Shown: positions 1 to 10,623 of the stretch, one piece after another | Position numbering within the stretch: the stretch's first letter is position 1 | Layout of the letters: every line of letters starts with the position of its first letter | DNA from: Desulfarculus baarsii DSM 2075 | GTDB lineage: Bacteria > Desulfobacterota > Desulfarculia > Desulfarculales > Desulfarculaceae | Direction: 5' to 3' | Assembly (NCBI RefSeq): GCF_000143965.1 | Contig: NC_014365.1 | Location: 337,501-401,500, forward strand | DNA length: 64,000 nt | Translations under genes and position numbers: made by a program | Notes under the pieces: model-generated | What the model was told of the DNA's origin: nothing | The model's input: the letters and a program-made list of their open reading frames with translations, nothing else | Database searches by the model: none

Positions 1-1302
<1,302 letters not shown>

Positions 1303-1406
1303 TTTAACATCTTCAAAGAAACTCGCCAGACTCGGCCAAAGCGTTGTGCAATGTGCTTCTTACTCTACTTCGATTGCCAGATCACCCCTGAAAACGACAT
1401 AAAGTT

Positions 1407-1523
<117 letters not shown>

Positions 1524-1531
1524 TAATCTTC

Positions 1532-1565
1532 AAGCCCCCGTCTCAGCCGAGACGGGGGCTTTTTC
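1532..1565 (+). terminator. Intrinsic terminator of the rRNA operon
   Basis: A perfect 12-bp stem (AGCCCCCGTCTC at 1533-1544 with its complement at 1549-1560), a 4-base loop and a T run follow the 5S gene directly. This ends the rRNA operon and also separates it from the convergent acyl-CoA synthetase gene. Confidence 0.9.
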
Positions 1566-1581
1566 TGTTGCTCGGCGGGCC

Positions 1582-3366
1582 TCAGCGCGCCGCTTCCCGC
1601 TCGTGCTCCTCGCGCAGCACCCGCCGCAGGATCTTGCCCACCGCGCTTTTGGGTAGTTGCTGACGGATCTCCACCTGGCGCGGCGCCTTGAAGGTGGCCA
1701 GGCGCTCCTTGCAGTGGGCCAATAGCGCCGCCTCATCCACTTCGGCGGCCTCGGCTTTCAACACCACGTAGGCCTTGATCGTCTCGCCGCGATAGGCGTC
1801 GGCCACGCCGATCACCGCGGCCTCGGCCACCGCCGGATGCTGATAGAGCACGTCCTCGATCTCCACCGGGGCCACGTTGTAGCCCGAGGCCACGATCAAG
1901 TCCTTGATGCGATCGACAAAATGCACGAAATCGGCCTCGTCCACGTAGCCCCGGTCGCCGGTGCGAAACCAGCCGTCGGGCAGAAAGGCCTCGGCCGTCT
2001 GCTGGGGCTTGTTCAGATAGCCCCTGGCCAATTGCAACCCGCGATACCATATCTCGCCCTGCTGGCCGCGCGGCGCCGGCTTGCCATCGTCGCCGACGAT
2101 CAGCACCTCCGAAAACAACGGCACGCCGATGGCCGTGATGTTGTCCTTGATGCCCGGCGTGCTGATGATTCCGCCGCTGTTGGTCTCGGTCATGCCCCAG
2201 CCATTGACCAGCCGCGCGCCCGTGGCCGCCTCCCACTGCTCCTGCAAGGCCGGCGGCACCGGCGCGCCGCAGCCGATGGTCACCTTGATGCTCGACAGAT
2301 CGCTGGCCGCCACCAGCTCGGGCCGCTGCAACAGGGCGATGAACAAGGTGGGCGGCGCGAAAATCACGTTGACGCCGTATGTTTCGATGATGCGGAAACA
2401 GTCGGCCACGTCGAACATGGGGATGGGGATCACCGTGCCGCCCTGATAAAACACCGGCAGTAAATGCAGGAAATAGCCGGCCGTGTGAAACATCGGCATG
2501 ATCGAGAAATTGACCTCGCGGGGGCCCCAGGTGCGAAAGGCGTGGGTGTGGGTCAGCGAGTTGTAGACCATGTTGAAGTGGGTTTCGATGACGCCCTTGG
2601 ATTTGCCGGTGGTGCCGGCGGTGTAGAGCAGCAGGGCCACGTCGTCGTTGGGCGCGCAAGGGGCGGCCTGGGCCAGGGGCGCGGCCTGGGCCAGGGTCGC
2701 GAAAAAGTCGGCCGCGCCATCCACCGGCGTTTTGGGGATATCCCACAAGAACTTTATCGCCGCCGGAACAACGCAATCGTCGGCCGCCCAGTCCTTGATG
2801 TTGGTCACCAGCGCGCCCTGCAGTTGACCCGCCGACGGGCGGATCTTGTCGTAGAGCAGATCCAGCGCCACGATGGCCTTGGCCCCGCAGTCTTTCAATT
2901 GATAGGCCACCTCGTCGGCCTGGTACATCACGTTGATCGGGCAATGGGTCACGCCGGCCTTGGCCGCGCCGTAAAAGGCGATGACGTGTTGCAGCGAATT
3001 GGGCAGCATCGCCGCCGCCACGTCGCCGCGGCCCAGGCCCAGAGCGGTCAGCCAGCCGGCGTAGCGGCTGATCAAATCGTCGAGCTGGCCGTAGGTGATG
3101 GCCTTGTCCATGAACACCACGGCGATCTCGTCGCGGTGGGCGGCCACTGTCCGCGCGAAAAGCTCGTAGATGGAAATCAGCGGCGGCGCGGGAACCTCCT
3201 CCATGTACCAACTGGGGTGCGAGACCACGTACGAAAGGTGGGGCTCGATGGCCTGGCCCTGCTCCAACCACTGCCGGGGATAACCCAAGCGCTGGTAGCA
3301 TTGCCAAAACGCCGCGTCGTAAAACGCCGCGCCAGCCACGAACCGGGGGGCCATGATCGCGCACAT
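1582..3366 (-). CDS. AMP-dependent acyl-CoA synthetase (long-chain fatty-acid-CoA ligase-like)
   Basis: A 594-residue member of the ANL superfamily, predicted to activate a carboxylic acid as acyl-AMP and pass it to CoA. The phosphate-binding motif YTAGTTGKSKG is at about residues 248-258, the adenine motif GWGMTET in the middle, the hinge segment (FRTGDRGYVDE, then VDRIKDLIVASGYN) follows, and the C-terminal catalytic lysine lies in KSAVGKILRR. About 60 residues precede the usual domain start and may form a small helical extension. The start at 3366 is preferred over the longer frame because a GGAGG box lies 7 bases upstream. It appears monocistronic; the substrate cannot be told from sequence alone. 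Confidence 0.88.
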   Translation of the reverse strand: MCAIMAPRFVAGAAFYDAAFWQCYQRLGYPRQWLEQGQAIEPHLSYVVSHPSWYMEEVPAPPLISIYELFARTVAAHRDEIAVVFMDKAITYGQLDDLISRYAGWLTALGLGRGDVAAAMLPNSLQHVIAFYGAAKAGVTHCPINVMYQADEVAYQLKDCGAKAIVALDLLYDKIRPSAGQLQGALVTNIKDWAADDCVVPAAIKFLWDIPKTPVDGAADFFATLAQAAPLAQAAPCAPNDDVALLLYTAGTTGKSKGVIETHFNMVYNSLTHTHAFRTWGPREVNFSIMPMFHTAGYFLHLLPVFYQGGTVIPIPMFDVADCFRIIETYGVNVIFAPPTLFIALLQRPELVAASDLSSIKVTIGCGAPVPPALQEQWEAATGARLVNGWGMTETNSGGIISTPGIKDNITAIGVPLFSEVLIVGDDGKPAPRGQQGEIWYRGLQLARGYLNKPQQTAEAFLPDGWFRTGDRGYVDEADFVHFVDRIKDLIVASGYNVAPVEIEDVLYQHPAVAEAAVIGVADAYRGETIKAYVVLKAEAAEVDEAALLAHCKERLATFKAPRQVEIRQQLPKSAVGKILRRVLREEHEREAAR

Positions 3367-3509
3367 AAGCCATCCTCCACGAAAAGGAGCGGGGGGCGCG
3401 GGCCGGCGAGGCCGCGCCGTGGGTGATGGCCCAGCATAAATCACCGCATATGTGCTATGTCAAGCGGGGTTATCGTGTAGCTATAAAATAGCTGCCAGCG
3501 ACGATGTGC

Positions 3510-4562
3510 TCACGCCTCGGCCAGCGGTGGCCACAGCAGGTTGATCAGCGGCGAGTAGGCGAAGCGCCGGCCGCGCCGCTGGCCGGTGACTTCGACCAGC
3601 AGGCCCATCTCCAGCAGCTTGCTGACCAGCAAGCCGGCCGTGCGTTGGGTGACGCCGAGCTGTTGGGCCACGGTGGGCAGGTCGATCACGGGGAGGCTGA
3701 CCAGCAGGTCAAGCAGCCGCAGGGGATGGCGAGGCGCGCGCACCCAAGTGCGCACCAGGTCGGCGTTTTCGACTTGCAGTTGATAGGCGGCCAGGCCGCT
3801 GTCGCTGGCCAGGCGAGCCGCCTGGCCGCAGGCCCGCAAAAACACCAGCAGCCAGGTGCGCCATGCCCCGCTGCGCCGCACCAGGTGCAAAAGCCCCTGG
3901 CAGCCGCCGGGTTGCTGGGCGCTGGCCAGCTCCAGGGCCGGGCGCAGGCGCAAAAAAGCCGCCGCCGGCAGGCCCAGGCGCGGAGCCAAGCCATATAACA
4001 ACACCTGGCCGGCCGCCGAGCGGCGGGGATCGTCGGGGCCTTCGCGCTCCCAACTGGCCAGGGTCAGGCCGGCAACCACCAGCGCCGGCAGGCCGACGGC
4101 CAGCCAGCGCCGGGCCTGGCCCCAGAGCGCGCCGCCGGCCGGCTGATTTTGCAGCTCCCACGGGTCTTGGCGCTGGGCCCGGCTGAGCTGGGGGGCCTCC
4201 AACCCGCAAAGCACGGCCCCGACCAGGGCCGGGCTCAGGGCCTGATCCAGCGGCGCGGACTCCGCCAGGCGCAGGCTGGCCACGTGGCCCACGGCCAGGC
4301 GCAGGGGTTTGCCGGGCCGCGTCGGCCGAGGCTCGGGGCCCAGGGCCAAAAGCTCCACCGGCTCCAGGTCCAGGCCTCGGGCTTGTAGCTGATCCAGGGC
4401 GGCCATGGCCGCCAGCGGCCCACGGGCAAAGCCGGCCCACTGGGGCCACAGCGCCTCCAGCATGGCCAGGCGGCCCAACCAGCGCTCGGCCTGGGCCAGG
4501 GCGTCGGCGGTGTGCGGGTCTAGGGAAAAGCGTTCGGCCAAGCCGGCCTTGCTCTGGGCCAT
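3510..4562 (-). CDS. Fic-like winged-helix protein with a degenerate Fic core
   Basis: 350 residues. The C-terminal part (about 280-340) reads as a winged helix-turn-helix: TVAQQLGVTQRTAGLLVSKL, then a wing-like GLLVEVTGQRRGRRFAY. Its relation to the preceding region (a tryptophan-containing helix SGAWRTWLLVFLRACGQA) follows the layout of SoFic-type Fic proteins. The Fic catalytic motif HPFx(D/E)GNGR is absent; at its expected place stands EREGPDDPRRSA (about 172-183). An SxxxxE segment near residues 96-101 sits where the inhibitory helix would be. I infer a pseudo-enzyme or regulator. A GGAG box fits a start at 4562; an ATG at 4589 is the alternative. No operon partner is visible. Confidence 0.5.
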   Translation of the reverse strand: MAQSKAGLAERFSLDPHTADALAQAERWLGRLAMLEALWPQWAGFARGPLAAMAALDQLQARGLDLEPVELLALGPEPRPTRPGKPLRLAVGHVASLRLAESAPLDQALSPALVGAVLCGLEAPQLSRAQRQDPWELQNQPAGGALWGQARRWLAVGLPALVVAGLTLASWEREGPDDPRRSAAGQVLLYGLAPRLGLPAAAFLRLRPALELASAQQPGGCQGLLHLVRRSGAWRTWLLVFLRACGQAARLASDSGLAAYQLQVENADLVRTWVRAPRHPLRLLDLLVSLPVIDLPTVAQQLGVTQRTAGLLVSKLLEMGLLVEVTGQRRGRRFAYSPLINLLWPPLAEA

Positions 4563-4706
4563 TGGTGCTCCAGCATGCGACATTAGCAAAAAATGTATTA
4601 CAAAAAGCGCACAAGGCCCAACAAAAAATGCGTCCGCGAAAAAAGGGGAAGGCCCGGCGCGCGGCCGAGCCCTCCCCTGGATGACGTTGGCTTGCCCGGC
4701 GGCGGC

Positions 4707-6062
4707 TCAGCCGACCTTGGGCAGGTGCTTGAGGGCCTCGTCGACCAGCTCTTGCGGATAGCGATAGTTGTGCAGTTTGCCGGCAAAGTAGGCGTCGTAG
4801 GACGACATGTCGAAGTGGCCGTGGCCGGAGAGGTTGAACAAGATCGTTTTTTCCTTGCCCTCTTCCTTGGCGATGAGCGCTTCCTCCACCGCGCCGCGGA
4901 TGGCGTGGGTGGACTCGGGGGCGGGGATGATGCCCTCGGTGCGGGCAAAGAGCACGCCCGATTCAAAACACTCCAGCTGGGTGATGGCCCGGGCCTCGAC
5001 CAGGCCGTCCTCGACCACGCGGCTGACGGTGGGGGCCATGCCGTGGTAGCGCAGGCCGCCGGCGTGGATGCTGGGCGGCATGAAGGTGTGGCCCAGGGTG
5101 TGCATCATCACGATGGGGGCCATATGGGCCATGTCGCCGTAATCATAGGCGTAGACGCCCTTGGTCACGGTGGGGCAACTGGCCGGCTCGATGGCCAGGA
5201 CGCGCACGTCCATGCCGGCCATTTTTTCGCGCAGGAAGGGGAAGGCGATGCCGGCGAAGTTGGAGCCGCCGCCGATGCAGCCAATGACCACGTCGGGTTT
5301 CTCGCCGATGGCCTTGAACTGACGCAGGGCCTCTTCGCCGATGATGGTCTGGTGCATGCAGACGTGGTTGAGCACCGAGCCCAGGGCGTAGTTGGTGTCG
5401 GCGCGGCCGGCGGCGTCCTCCACGGCTTCGCTGATGGCCAGGCCCAGGGAGCCGGGGCTGTCGGGGTCTTCGGCCAGAATCTTGCGGCCGGACTCGGTCT
5501 GAGTGCTGGGGCTGGCGAAGATCTCCGCGCCCCAGGTGTTGATCATCGACTTGCGATATGGTTTCTGGTCGTAACTGACGCGCACCATGTAGACGGTGCA
5601 CTCGATGCCAAACATGTTGGTGGCCAGGCTCATGGCGCTGCCCCACTGGCCGGCGCCGGTCTCGGTGGCGATGCGCTTGATGCCTTCCTTCTTATTATAG
5701 TAGGCCTGGGGCACCGAGGTGTTGGGCTTGTGCGAGCCGGCCGGGCTGACGGACTCGTTCTTGAAGTAGATCTTGGCCGGCGTGCCCAGGGCCTTTTCCA
5801 GGTTGTAGGCCCGTTGCAAGGGGGTCGGCCGCCACAGGGCCAGGATCTGCAAGACCTCGTCGGGAATCTCCCACCAACGCTTGTCACTCATTTCTTGCTC
5901 GATGAGCGACATGGGAAAAATGACGTTCATCTGCTCGGGGGTGACGATCTGCATGGTCGCCGGATGGTAGGGCGGAGCCAGGGGCGTGGGCAGGTCGGCC
6001 TGGATGTTGTACCACTGTTTGGGCATGTCCTGTTCGGACAGTAGGGTTTTAACCGGTTTCAT
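4707..6062 (-). CDS. trpB2: Tryptophan synthase beta subunit-like protein, TrpB2 type
   Basis: A 451-residue PLP enzyme that would condense indole with serine to give tryptophan. The PLP lysine is K112 in PAGSHKPN, the catalytic glutamate lies in [10 protein letters not shown] and the phosphate-binding glycine loop is GCIGGGSNF. The long N-terminus and overall length fit the TrpB2 subfamily rather than TrpB1, which works with TrpA. There is no trpA or other trp gene nearby, which is common for TrpB2; a salvage role for free indole is inferred. The start at 6062 fits the family; an AGGA lies 12 bases upstream. A promoter candidate sits about 190 bases upstream. Confidence 0.93.
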   Translation of the reverse strand: MKPVKTLLSEQDMPKQWYNIQADLPTPLAPPYHPATMQIVTPEQMNVIFPMSLIEQEMSDKRWWEIPDEVLQILALWRPTPLQRAYNLEKALGTPAKIYFKNESVSPAGSHKPNTSVPQAYYNKKEGIKRIATETGAGQWGSAMSLATNMFGIECTVYMVRVSYDQKPYRKSMINTWGAEIFASPSTQTESGRKILAEDPDSPGSLGLAISEAVEDAAGRADTNYALGSVLNHVCMHQTIIGEEALRQFKAIGEKPDVVIGCIGGGSNFAGIAFPFLREKMAGMDVRVLAIEPASCPTVTKGVYAYDYGDMAHMAPIVMMHTLGHTFMPPSIHAGGLRYHGMAPTVSRVVEDGLVEARAITQLECFESGVLFARTEGIIPAPESTHAIRGAVEEALIAKEEGKEKTILFNLSGHGHFDMSSYDAYFAGKLHNYRYPQELVDEALKHLPKVG

Positions 6063-6234
6063 GGTTCGCGTTTTTCCTTGCTGAGGGTTACAAGCTCCGT
6101 CTCCGGGCGGCCCGGCGAGCAAAGCGCATATCCACAAAAGTGGCGGGCCCTCGGATGGCGCTGGGCCGCGCGGCGAGCGCCGCCGCGATTGGCTCCAGGC
6201 CTGAGCCCGCTATTGCCACTGCTTAATTGTATAC

Positions 6235-6263
6235 TGTGTACCTCAGTTTAATGACGATGTCAA
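6235..6263 (-). promoter_or_regulatory. Candidate sigma-70 promoter for trpB2
   Basis: On the minus strand a perfect -35 TTGACA (6258-6263) is followed after 17 bases by a weak -10 TACACA (6235-6240). It points toward trpB2, leaving a leader of about 170 bases. A small GTATAC palindrome lies just downstream. No TrpR-like operator was recognised. Confidence 0.4.
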
Positions 6264-6714
6264 GCCCGTCGTGGCGGAAGTTTCTCGGTGGCTTGGACGA
6301 TGCGTCGCGTCGCGTTCGAACCACCTGGCGGCCGCGTCGCGCCACAGGCTAGCGCAAAAAAACCAGCCATTTTTAGCAAGCACGACAATATTCAATAGTA
6401 AATAAATTTATATTTCTTGCGTACAAAAAACGAGGAAAAATAGGGTTTGAGCGCTTTAAGGGCATTTGTTGACGGCAAAATCCGCGTCGTGATAAATATA
6501 TTTTTGAGTAAAAAATAAAATTGACCTCTGGCGACGGGCCGACCTCAGAAAAGCATGAACGTCTATTCATTGCATGCTTCACACCGGGGCCGCGCCGCGC
6601 CGGCGGCGAGCATGACCGGCCGGGACCGCGCCGCCCGCCGGCCAAAGCCTTGCCCCCGGAGCGGCTCTGCGCTATCTTTGAACGCCGTCACTCAAACCTT
6701 GGCCCGGACGAAAA
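6264..6714. other. AT-rich intergenic region between divergent trpB2 and trmJ
   Basis: About 450 bases without a convincing gene. The stretch 6360-6530 is far richer in A and T than the rest of the window. A plus-strand promoter candidate lies here (TTGACG 6469-6474, then GATAAA 6491-6496 after 16 bases). A dyad with 7-base arms (AAGCATG 6551-6557, CATGCTT 6573-6579) lies between it and trmJ. Reading frames in this segment are not supported by composition. Confidence 0.5.
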
Positions 6715-7470
6715 ATGGATCTGGCGCTTTTGGATCTGCTGCAAAACGTCTTCGTGGTGCTGGTGCGGCCCCGCGTGCCCGAGAACATCGGCGCGGCGGC
6801 CCGGGCCGTGGCCAACATGGGCCTGGGCGGCCTGCGCCTGGTCGATCCGGCCGACCTGACGGACAAACCCATGCGCGCCCTGGCCACCGCCCAAGGCCAA
6901 CGGGTGCTGGAGTCGATGACCGTCAGCGATTCACTGGCCGCGGCCCTGGCCGATTGCGTGGCCGCCGCCGCCACCACCGCCCGCCTGGGCGAGCGGCGCG
7001 GCGCGCTGATCCCGCCGCGCCAGGCCGCCCCCGAGATCATGACCTGGGCGCGGCGCGGCCCGGTGGCCGTGGTCTTCGGCCCGGAGGATCGCGGCCTTAG
7101 CCACGAGCAAGTCGACCTCTGCCGCCTGTCGATCAACATCCCCACCAGTCAGGCCAGCAGCCTCAACCTGGCCCAGTCGGTGATCGTCTTGGCCTACGAG
7201 CTGCGCCTGGCCGCCGAAAACGGCGCGGGCCTGGAGCGCCGCAAGCTGCCCACGCCCGCGCCCCTGGGCGAGATCCAGGCCCTGCTGGCCCACCTGCAAG
7301 AGGCCTTTGTCAACATCGGCCACCTCGACGCCAACAACCCCGCCCATTTCATGCGCCTGCTCAAGGCCCCCCTGGAGCGCGCCGCCATGACCAGCAAGGA
7401 AGTGCGCGCCTGGCGCGGCGTGGCCCGCCAGGTCAACTGGCTGCACGGCCGCCTGGCCCGAAAAGACTAG
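6715..7470 (+). CDS. trmJ: tRNA/rRNA 2'-O-methyltransferase, TrmJ-like (SpoU/TrmH family)
   Basis: 251 residues with the three SpoU knot motifs: motif 1 PENIGAAARAVANMG near the N-terminus, motif 2 VVFGPEDRGLS and motif 3 IPTSQASSLNLAQSV. These form the SAM-binding trefoil knot. TrmJ methylates the ribose of residue 32 in tRNAs; length and the C-terminal helical extension fit that subfamily, although another SpoU target cannot be excluded. It is transcribed away from trpB2 and followed by a small unknown gene. Confidence 0.85.
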   Translation: MDLALLDLLQNVFVVLVRPRVPENIGAAARAVANMGLGGLRLVDPADLTDKPMRALATAQGQRVLESMTVSDSLAAALADCVAAAATTARLGERRGALIPPRQAAPEIMTWARRGPVAVVFGPEDRGLSHEQVDLCRLSINIPTSQASSLNLAQSVIVLAYELRLAAENGAGLERRKLPTPAPLGEIQALLAHLQEAFVNIGHLDANNPAHFMRLLKAPLERAAMTSKEVRAWRGVARQVNWLHGRLARKD

Positions 7471-7528
7471 CCGCGCCGCCGCACCGCCGGGTTATGCTGG
7501 GGTATAAGCTTTATTCGGGGGGGATGAA

Positions 7529-7723
7529 ATGGCCAAGCCTATCTGCAAGGTGGATAAACGACACGGCGTGCCGGCCGTCTTGGGCGCGCTCGTCAGCCTG
7601 ACCGGCGGCAACGATGTCTATTACACGGCCACCATCAGCGACGGCAAACGCACCGTGCGCGAAAGCGCCGCCACCGCCGCCCAGGCCGAGGCCAAAGCCT
7701 GGGCCGCCTGGAAGCGCGGTTAG
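7529..7723 (+). CDS. Small conserved-looking hypothetical protein (64 aa)
   Basis: A 64-residue protein not recognised as a family. It has a G-rich ribosome-binding stretch (gggggg) 6-11 bases before the start and codon use like its neighbours. The sequence alternates short hydrophobic strands and ends in an alanine-rich helix (TAAQAEAKAWAAW), so a small soluble alpha-beta fold is likely; there is no signal peptide or membrane segment. It follows trmJ by 58 bases and may share its transcript. It ends 4 bases into the convergent cation exporter gene. Confidence 0.5.
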   Translation: MAKPICKVDKRHGVPAVLGALVSLTGGNDVYYTATISDGKRTVRESAATAAQAEAKAWAAWKRG

Positions 7724-8649
7724 ACCGGGGCCTCCGCTCGATCGTCGGCCGAACTCCGGGCCTCGATGAAGACCTGCTTGATCTGCGGCAGCGCGGCGCG
7801 GATGCCCTGGTCCAGCCGGGCCACGGCCGCCTCGATCTGGCCGGCGTCCAGGCGGTCGTCAAAGTCCAGGGCCAGATTTAGCAGCACGTCCTCGGGGCCC
7901 AGGTGCATGGTCAGCAGCCGGCCCAGGCCGACGACCTCCGGCGCGGCCAGGACGATGCCGCGCACCTGGGCCAGCACCTCGGGCATGGCCCCCTCGCCGA
8001 TGAGCAGGCCCTTGGTCTCCACCGCCAGCCAGGTCGCCGTGCCGGCCAGGATCAGCCCGATGACGATCGAGGCCCCGCCGTCGAAGTAGTGGTTGCCGGT
8101 GAGGGCGTAGAGCGCCACGCCGCCAAAGGCCGCCAGCAGCCCGGCCATGGCCGCGCTGTCCTCGAAGAGCACCACCATCAGCGCCGGATCCTTGCTGCGC
8201 CGCACGGCGCGGATATAGCCCTGGCCGCCTTTTTTGCGGCGAAACTCGCCCAGGGCCATGGTCCAGGCCACGCCCTCGAAGATCAGCGCCAGGCCCAGCA
8301 CGATAAAGCTGTAGACCGGCGAGGTCAGCGGCGTCGGCTCTAGGCAGTGCAAGACGCCCTCGTAGATCGATACCCCCGCGCCCAGGCCAAAGATCAAAAT
8401 GGCCACGACAAAGCTCCAGAAATAGACCTCCCTGGCGTGGCCAAAGGGAAAGCGCGCGTCGGCCGGCCGCTGGGCGCGGCGCAGGCCGTGCAGCAACAGC
8501 AGTTGGTTGCCGGTGTCGACCAGCGAGTGCACGCCCTCGGAAAGCATGGCCGAACTGCCGGTGAGGGCGGCCGCGCCAAACTTGGTCAGGGCGATGAGCG
8601 CGTTGCCGGCCAGGGCCGCGTAAATGACTTTCTTGGAGCCGCCGGCCAT
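7720..8649 (-). CDS. Cation diffusion facilitator (CDF) family exporter
   Basis: 309 residues, about six predicted membrane helices in the N-terminal two thirds followed by a cytoplasmic ferredoxin-like domain. The transport-site pattern is visible: HSLVDTGNQLLLL in helix 2 and FEDSAAMAGL in helix 5, with the conserved FPFGHAREVYFWSF between. The family exports Zn, Co, Fe or Mn by proton antiport; the metal cannot be assigned. A much longer in-frame reading starts upstream, but that part lies inside the diguanylate cyclase gene in another frame, so the ATG at 8649, 12 bases after that gene's stop, is chosen. Confidence 0.88.
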   Translation of the reverse strand: MAGGSKKVIYAALAGNALIALTKFGAAALTGSSAMLSEGVHSLVDTGNQLLLLHGLRRAQRPADARFPFGHAREVYFWSFVVAILIFGLGAGVSIYEGVLHCLEPTPLTSPVYSFIVLGLALIFEGVAWTMALGEFRRKKGGQGYIRAVRRSKDPALMVVLFEDSAAMAGLLAAFGGVALYALTGNHYFDGGASIVIGLILAGTATWLAVETKGLLIGEGAMPEVLAQVRGIVLAAPEVVGLGRLLTMHLGPEDVLLNLALDFDDRLDAGQIEAAVARLDQGIRAALPQIKQVFIEARSSADDRAEAPV

Positions 8650-8660
8650 GGTATCTCGCC

Positions 8661-10391
8661 TCAACCGGCCGTGGCCAGGCGGTTTTTGCCCTGGCGCTTG
8701 GCTTGATAAAGGGCCGCGTCGGCGCGGCGCAATAGCGACGCCGCGTCCTCGCCTTGGCCCAGGCAGGCCAGGCCCAGGCTGACGCCGCAGCTCACCGCCC
8801 CGTGCGCGGTGAGGAAGCTTTGGCAGGCGAAGGTCTGGCGGATGCGCTGGCCCACGGCGGCGGCCTGCTCGGCGCTCATGTCGGGCAAGAGCACGGCGAA
8901 CTCCTCGCCGCCGTAGCGGAAGGCGGCGTCGGCCTGGCGCAGCGAGGCGCGGATGGTCTCGGCCAAGGCCTGCAAGACCTGGTCGCCGGCCGGGTGGCCG
9001 TGGTTGTCGTTGAAGGCCTTGAAGTCGTCGACGTCGAGCATCAAAAGGCACAGCGGCGCGCCGCTTTCGCTGGCGCGGCGGACCTGGGCCAGCAATTCCT
9101 GGTCAAAGTGGCGCTTGTTGAAAAGGCCGGTCAGGCCGTCGGTCTGGCTGAGGCGGCCCAGCAGCAGCGCGCGGTGGCGCAGGATGTCTTTTTCCTGGCG
9201 CAACAGGCGGATGCGGTCGGCCAGGGCCAACGACAGCAGCATCGACTCCAGGGCCGAACCCACCAGCAGGCTGCGCCGCACCAGATCGCCGCCGTCGATC
9301 AGCCCCACCTCGCGCAGCACGAAGATGAAAGTGGCCAGCGCCAAGATCGACCAGGCGGCCAGGTAATAGCGCGCCGGCCGATAACCGGCCCGCAGGGCCA
9401 TCACGCCGGCCAGCACGGCCAGCACGGGCGAGAAAAAGCCCGAGGCCGTGGTCAGAGCCCAGGCCAGATGATATTGCGCGAAAAGTCCCAGCAGGCTGAT
9501 GACCAGGCCGTAGGCCATGCAGGCGCGCAACAGCGCGTCCAACCGGGGGGCCAGCGGCCGCAGCCCCAGGAACACGCGCATGAAGGCGTAGGCCATGCAG
9601 GTCAGCCAGCCCATGAAGAACCAGAACAGGCGGCCGTAAAGCTCCGATTGGAAGTCCCAGAGCATCTGGGCCTGGCCGTACATGAACAGCCCGGCGGCCA
9701 GCATGCCGAAAATATAAAGCACGTAAACCAGATAAGCCCGGTCGCGCAGGCTGATGCCGAGAAACAGGTTGTAGATGATCATCGTCAGCAGCACGCCGAA
9801 GCACAGGCCAAAGACATAGTCGTCGGCCAGGGCCCCGGCGGTGTGGGCCGCCAGCGAATCGCCGAAAAAGGCGATGGGGATCACCGGCACGGTGCGCATG
9901 CGTAAAAAGATTTCCAGCTCTTGGCCGGGCTGGGGCCGGGGCAGCAAAAAGGCCGGATAGCGCCCGGCCAGTTGCCGCCAGGCAAAGGGCTGGTACATGC
10001 CGCCGCCGGCCTGGACGTGACGCCGGCCGTCGGGCCCTGGCGGCTGGTGGAGCGTCAGTTCCTGCAAATAAATGTTGTCGGAGAAGAGCACCCAGCCCGG
10101 TCCGTGGTCCGGCCAATCGTCGGCCGCCCGCACGCGCAGGCGCAGCCAATAGTAATCGATGTCCTTGGGCAGAACCAGGCCCGTCGGCCCGCCGGGCCGG
10201 AAAGCCTGGCGCAGGGGTGGGGCGCTGACCTGGGCCAGGCTCAGGTTGTTGTGGGGGTCGGGCAGGTATTCCATGGCCGCGCTGAGGTTGAGATCGGTCA
10301 TCCGTGGCGAGACGACCAGCGACGCCGCCTCGGCGAGGCGCGGCAGCGCCAGCAGGGCGGCGAAAACGACGATGGCCAGGCGTCTGGGCAT
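8661..10391 (-). CDS. Membrane diguanylate cyclase with 7TM-DISM sensor
   Basis: 576 residues: a signal peptide (about 1-22), an extracytoplasmic 7TMR-DISM sensing domain (about 25-180), seven membrane helices (about 185-390), a short coiled linker and a C-terminal GGDEF domain. The active-site loop is GGEEF at about 494-498, and an RxxD inhibitory site (RQAD) lies five residues before it, so product inhibition by c-di-GMP is expected. It makes c-di-GMP from two GTP. It is followed closely by the CDF exporter, so the two may be co-transcribed. Confidence 0.93.
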   Translation of the reverse strand: MPRRLAIVVFAALLALPRLAEAASLVVSPRMTDLNLSAAMEYLPDPHNNLSLAQVSAPPLRQAFRPGGPTGLVLPKDIDYYWLRLRVRAADDWPDHGPGWVLFSDNIYLQELTLHQPPGPDGRRHVQAGGGMYQPFAWRQLAGRYPAFLLPRPQPGQELEIFLRMRTVPVIPIAFFGDSLAAHTAGALADDYVFGLCFGVLLTMIIYNLFLGISLRDRAYLVYVLYIFGMLAAGLFMYGQAQMLWDFQSELYGRLFWFFMGWLTCMAYAFMRVFLGLRPLAPRLDALLRACMAYGLVISLLGLFAQYHLAWALTTASGFFSPVLAVLAGVMALRAGYRPARYYLAAWSILALATFIFVLREVGLIDGGDLVRRSLLVGSALESMLLSLALADRIRLLRQEKDILRHRALLLGRLSQTDGLTGLFNKRHFDQELLAQVRRASESGAPLCLLMLDVDDFKAFNDNHGHPAGDQVLQALAETIRASLRQADAAFRYGGEEFAVLLPDMSAEQAAAVGQRIRQTFACQSFLTAHGAVSCGVSLGLACLGQGEDAASLLRRADAALYQAKRQGKNRLATAG

Positions 10392-10623
10392 GGGGCGCGC
10401 TCCTCTGGTCGGCGGGTCGTGAGGCGGCCGCCGGGTGAGGATAAAGTATCATCACGCCGCGCCCAGGAAAACAGCTTTGTGCCGGGTCGCCAAGGCCACT
10501 AAACCGGCGGCGTTGAATTTGCCAAAATCGATATCTTGCGATATCTTCCACGGGTTGCGACCTCAATTGGCCGCGCTTGTCGCAATGGCGCGGGCCCGCG
10601 CGGCCGCCGGGAGAGGAAGGACC

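Noticed and set aside
2464-3426. 320-codon plus-strand frame opposite the acyl-CoA synthetase
   Set aside because: Antisense shadow caused by GC-rich third positions; the minus-strand gene has complete family motifs.
4593-6044. 483-codon plus-strand frame opposite trpB2
   Set aside because: Low-complexity Gly/Ala/His composition typical of antisense reading of a GC-rich gene; trpB2 is unambiguous.
6555-7100. 181-codon frame overlapping the start of trmJ
   Set aside because: Arg/Gly/Pro-rich out-of-frame reading; no ribosome-binding site.
7720-9051. 443-residue version of the CDF exporter
   Set aside because: The N-terminal 134 residues are an Arg/Pro-rich out-of-frame reading of the diguanylate cyclase gene.
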